Assembly (NCBI GenBank): GCA_963589235.1
Contig: CAVAJX010000063.1
Location: forward strand, 1 to 15,328
Reading direction: 5' to 3'
From: CAG-877 sp963589235
GTDB lineage: Bacteria > Bacillota_I > Bacilli_A > RF39 > UBA660
Length of the DNA: 15,328 nt
Shown: positions 12,587-15,328 of the stretch, in pieces
How positions within the stretch are numbered: position 1 is the first letter of the stretch
Layout of the letters: every line of letters starts with the position of its first letter
The notes under the pieces: model-generated
Told to the model about the DNA's origin: nothing
The model's input: only the letters and a program-made list of their open reading frames with translations
Database searches by the model: none
Position numbers and translations under genes: made by a program

Positions 12587-14638
12587 TTGAAAAAGAAACT
12601 TTTTAATTATATTATTGCTGTTGCTCTTTTTATTGGCGCTTCGTCATTTATAATTATGCTACTTAATGGCTCTTTTGCTGCTACCTTGGATGATGGAGCT
12701 AGAATTGCTCCTAATAGTGACTTAACTTATTATATTGATGTTATTTATGATGGAACTGATGCTAAGGCTGTTACTTCTAGTGATACAGCTACAGCTGATG
12801 TCCATAGTGATTACATATATGTTGAAGATAAAATTCCAGATGGTTTAATTTTTAAAGAGTTTGTTTCAACTGAAGATGGAACAATTGGTGCTGTTAAACG
12901 AAGTGATGGTACTAGTTGTCCCGGGTCAGTTGTAGGCGATTCCGCTGGTCTTGTTTATGATGAGGCTACTAGAACTGTTTCTTTTAAAGTAAAAAATTTA
13001 CAAGCAGGCTGTAAATTAACTGTTGGTATAGTTACGACAACGCCTACTTTAACTGGTAGTAGAATGGACTTTTATAATACGGCTTTTGCGAGAGAAAATG
13101 ATTTTTCTACTAAATCTAATACTGTTCATGCTTTCATGGGTGATGAGGAAGCAACTTTGTATTCTGTAACTTATAAGTATACAGGAACTGTTCCTGATGA
13201 TGTTCCTGATGCTCCAGCAGTTAGTAGTTATAATGAAGGAGCAACAGTAGGAGTTGAAGCTGAACCTAATGTTTCAAATTATACATTCTCTGGTTGGAGT
13301 AGTACTGATGTTACGGTTACTAATGGATCATTTACAATGCCAGCTAAGAATGTTACATTTACAGGAAGTTTTACAGAAAAAACTACTTATAATGTTGTTT
13401 ATTCAGTTACAGGTGATGCTCCAGATGGCTTTGTTGTTCCCAGTACTAAGAGTTATAGTTATGGAAGTGATGTTAAACTTGATTCTTTAAAAGTTGGAGA
13501 TGTTGTTTCTGGATATAAATTCCTAGGTTGGACAGTTCCTAGTACTGTTACTGTTAATGATGAAGGAATTTTTCAAATGCCAAATACTAATATTACTATT
13601 ACAGGTTCTTTTGAAAAAATTAAATACACTGTTTCTTATCAATTTCAAGGATCAGTAATTCCTGATAATGCTAGTAGTTTATTACCGGCTACAGTTTCAT
13701 ATGCGCCGGGTGAGACAGTTACCGTTGCTGATGATCCTGTAACTACAGGATATAAATTCTTGGGCTGGTATAAGACGAAAACATTTGAAATGCCAGAGGA
13801 AGATGTTGTAATCACAGGTGAATGGATGCTATTTTCTGGATATTTTTCTCCAAGTATTTCTATTAATATTGCTAATAAGAAAGATGTTTATGTAGAAAGT
13901 GATACTGTTAATTTTAACATTGTAGTTACCAATAATGAATCTTATGCTATTAACGATGTAATGTTACAGGAAGAATTAGACGGAGCAACATTTGTAAGTA
14001 ATGGTACTAGTTATACAGTTATGAATGATAGTTTTGTTAAAATTAGTACTTTAGCAGCTAACTCTAGTGTAACTGTTTTAGCTAAATTTACTGCACCAGG
14101 TGATATTGTTAATGATTATGTAAACGTTGTTGAACTAACCGGAGCTTTAACAAGTACAGGATATTATTTAGATACTTCTAAAGATTATAAAGTATCAGTT
14201 AATTTTAAAGTAGCGAATATTACATTAAATTTAAATTTAAAAAATGAATCTGGTGATTCTTTAACTAATTCCCAATTTACATTATATAAAGATGCTAATT
14301 TAAGTACGGAATTCGGTAAAGGAATGAACTTTACTGGATTAGTTCCAGGTAATACATATTATTTAAAACAAACAAGAGTTGATACTGGATATCAAATACT
14401 TTCTAATACTTATACTGTTGTTGTGGGTGATGATGGTAGTATTACATTTGATGGTACAAATAGACCTAATACTACAGGTACGGTTGATGTTTATTTAGTT
14501 AACAAAAAAATTAATATGTTACCTAATACAGGAGGTTCTGGTGTTGTTCCATATATGGTTACTGGTATTTTATTGATATTAATTTCATCTGTAGGATATA
14601 TTTTCTATATAAGAAAGAAAGGAAGGCTAATGTTATGA
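12587..14638 (+). CDS. LPXTG-anchored modular surface protein (adhesin-like)
   Basis: A 683-residue exported protein. It has a signal peptide (1-31, cut likely at SFA/AT), then a beta-rich N-terminal domain (about 32-185, DUF11-like, with C111 and C142 able to pair). Three tandem repeats follow (about 192-413) of the Listeria-Bacteroides InlB-B or SHIRT kind, with Y-x-V-x-Y starts, GY-x-F-x-GW and F-x-MP cores and TGSF ends. Next come a DUF11-like domain (about 420-530: NFNIVVTNNESYAINDVMLQ) and a SpaA/Cna-B-like domain (about 545-640: SGDSLTNSQFTLYKD, FTGLVPGNTYYLKQT). The C terminus is LPNTG (645-649), a hydrophobic helix and RKKGR, the substrate signal of sortase A-type enzymes. It starts at TTG with a very strong ribosome-binding site. 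It overlaps the next gene by ATGA. It is likely a cell-wall-anchored adhesin or pilus component; no sortase gene is in the window. Confidence 0.85.
   Translation: MKKKLFNYIIAVALFIGASSFIIMLLNGSFAATLDDGARIAPNSDLTYYIDVIYDGTDAKAVTSSDTATADVHSDYIYVEDKIPDGLIFKEFVSTEDGTIGAVKRSDGTSCPGSVVGDSAGLVYDEATRTVSFKVKNLQAGCKLTVGIVTTTPTLTGSRMDFYNTAFARENDFSTKSNTVHAFMGDEEATLYSVTYKYTGTVPDDVPDAPAVSSYNEGATVGVEAEPNVSNYTFSGWSSTDVTVTNGSFTMPAKNVTFTGSFTEKTTYNVVYSVTGDAPDGFVVPSTKSYSYGSDVKLDSLKVGDVVSGYKFLGWTVPSTVTVNDEGIFQMPNTNITITGSFEKIKYTVSYQFQGSVIPDNASSLLPATVSYAPGETVTVADDPVTTGYKFLGWYKTKTFEMPEEDVVITGEWMLFSGYFSPSISINIANKKDVYVESDTVNFNIVVTNNESYAINDVMLQEELDGATFVSNGTSYTVMNDSFVKISTLAANSSVTVLAKFTAPGDIVNDYVNVVELTGALTSTGYYLDTSKDYKVSVNFKVANITLNLNLKNESGDSLTNSQFTLYKDANLSTEFGKGMNFTGLVPGNTYYLKQTRVDTGYQILSNTYTVVVGDDGSITFDGTNRPNTTGTVDVYLVNKKINMLPNTGGSGVVPYMVTGILLILISSVGYIFYIRKKGRLML
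13160..13825 (+). repeat. Three tandem protein repeats in the surface protein
   Basis: Diverged repeat units of about 70-78 codons start at Tyr192 (13160), Tyr268 (13388) and Tyr347 (13625). Shared features are the V-x-Y opening, a Val-rich turn, a GY-x-F-x-GW or NYTFSGW strand, and F-x-MP followed by V-x-I/F-TG. The DNA copies are not near-identical, so this is an old protein-level duplication. Recent slippage is unlikely. Confidence 0.7.
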
Positions 14639-15288
14639 AAAAAATAAAATTAATTTTAGTCATTGTAGTTTCATTCTTTATTTCAATTTGTAATTGTTTT
14701 GCAGAAGGAATTGAAGTAGATAAAGTATGTAGTATGTCTGGAGTATTTAATTATGGTGATGTTAATATTTCTGATACTAAGATTTATTTGTATCGTATTG
14801 CTGATATAAGTAATATTGCTAAATATACTTATGTATCTGATTTCTCTTCATTTGATATTGATATTAATGGTTTAGCTAATACAGAATGGAATAATTATGC
14901 TAAAGAGTTAAGTAAGTATATCGATAATAAAAATATTAAATATATAGATGAAGCTGTTACTGATAGTGCTGGTAAATTTACTTTTAGTAATATGAAGACA
15001 GGTTTATATTTATTAAAAGCTGATTCTAAAAAGACTAAAGATTATGAGTATTCATCTGGACCAGTTTTGTTGAGTGTACCTAATTATAATGAAGTTGATG
15101 AAGTATTTATGTATGACTTAAGTGTTGTAATGAAGACTGAGGCTAAATCATTAAATGTTAATCCTGGTAATACTACAAATGTTCCAAATACTTTTGATCC
15201 ATTGTATATATATGTTTCCTTATTTGTTGTTTCTTTAGTTATATGTATAGTTTGTTATATATGTATAAAGAAGAAAGACATCTGGTAA
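14635..15288 (+). CDS. Small surface/pilin-like protein with a non-canonical sorting tail
   Basis: A 217-residue exported protein. It has a signal peptide (1-23, cleavage likely CFA/E), then a beta-rich body with a SpaA or Cna-B-like segment (DTKIYLYRIAD about 47-57; DSAGKFTFSNMKTGLYLLKAD about 110-130), typical of Gram-positive pilin subunits. The tail reads VPNTFD (183-188), a hydrophobic helix (about 190-211) and KKKD. This is laid out like an LPXTG sorting signal but has Val for Leu and Phe for Gly, so sortase processing is uncertain and it may simply be membrane-anchored. It overlaps the adhesin gene by 4 bases (ATGA), with GGAAGG at 14621-14626, so the two are translationally coupled and probably form one surface structure. 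Confidence 0.8.
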   Translation: MKKIKLILVIVVSFFISICNCFAEGIEVDKVCSMSGVFNYGDVNISDTKIYLYRIADISNIAKYTYVSDFSSFDIDINGLANTEWNNYAKELSKYIDNKNIKYIDEAVTDSAGKFTFSNMKTGLYLLKADSKKTKDYEYSSGPVLLSVPNYNEVDEVFMYDLSVVMKTEAKSLNVNPGNTTNVPNTFDPLYIYVSLFVVSLVICIVCYICIKKKDIW

Positions 15289-15328
15289 TATGTCAAGATA
15301 AAAATTATGGAAGTTTTTAAATAATTTC

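Noticed and set aside
15289..15328. Start of a further gene at the right edge
   Set aside because: ATG codons at 15290 and 15307 open frames of only a few codons before stops; nothing can be supported in the last 40 bases.

Overview
This is an AT-rich stretch, roughly 30% G+C by eye, from a Gram-positive-type anaerobe. UGA is used as a normal stop (it ends the M48 protease and the large surface protein). Shine-Dalgarno sites are strong, several promoters have an extended -10 (TGnTATAAT), and surface proteins carry sortase-type tails. Two oxygen-sensitive class III ribonucleotide reductases imply anaerobic growth. An uncultured gut Bacillota lineage (RF39-like Bacilli, Erysipelotrichia or relatives) fits, but this is inference.

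Layout. (1) 1-3992: the 3' end of an unidentified gene with its terminator, then tex (RNA-binding, YqgF/HhH/S1 protein) and a polytopic M48 zinc metalloprotease with an extra C-terminal domain, ending at a clear terminator. (2) 3996-5235: a single pseudopilin gene fused to Ig-like modules. (3) 5219-9181: a Crp/Fnr-type regulator on the minus strand, divergent from an nrdD-nrdG-dut operon. One 16-bp palindrome lies between them. It is centred at -41.5 from the predicted nrdD start and overlaps the -35 box of the regulator's own promoter. (4) 9182-12486: an AT-rich non-coding stretch, then a second class III reductase operon. (5) 12488-15288: an LPNTG surface protein with three tandem repeats, followed by a translationally coupled small surface or pilin-like protein.

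How the genes work together. Each NrdG is a radical-SAM activase that installs a glycyl radical on its NrdD, which reduces ribonucleotides to deoxyribonucleotides. Dut removes dUTP and supplies dUMP for thymidylate. The first NrdD is conventional, with its glycyl-radical loop at the C terminus. The second is split: the 771-residue catalytic chain stops after the cysteine cluster, and the glycyl-radical loop is encoded by a separate 53-codon gene with its own ribosome-binding site, wedged between nrdD and nrdG. It is short enough to be missed by routine gene calling. This split reductase, next to an intact paralogue, is the most notable content of the window. The divergent regulator and its well-placed operator are the second.
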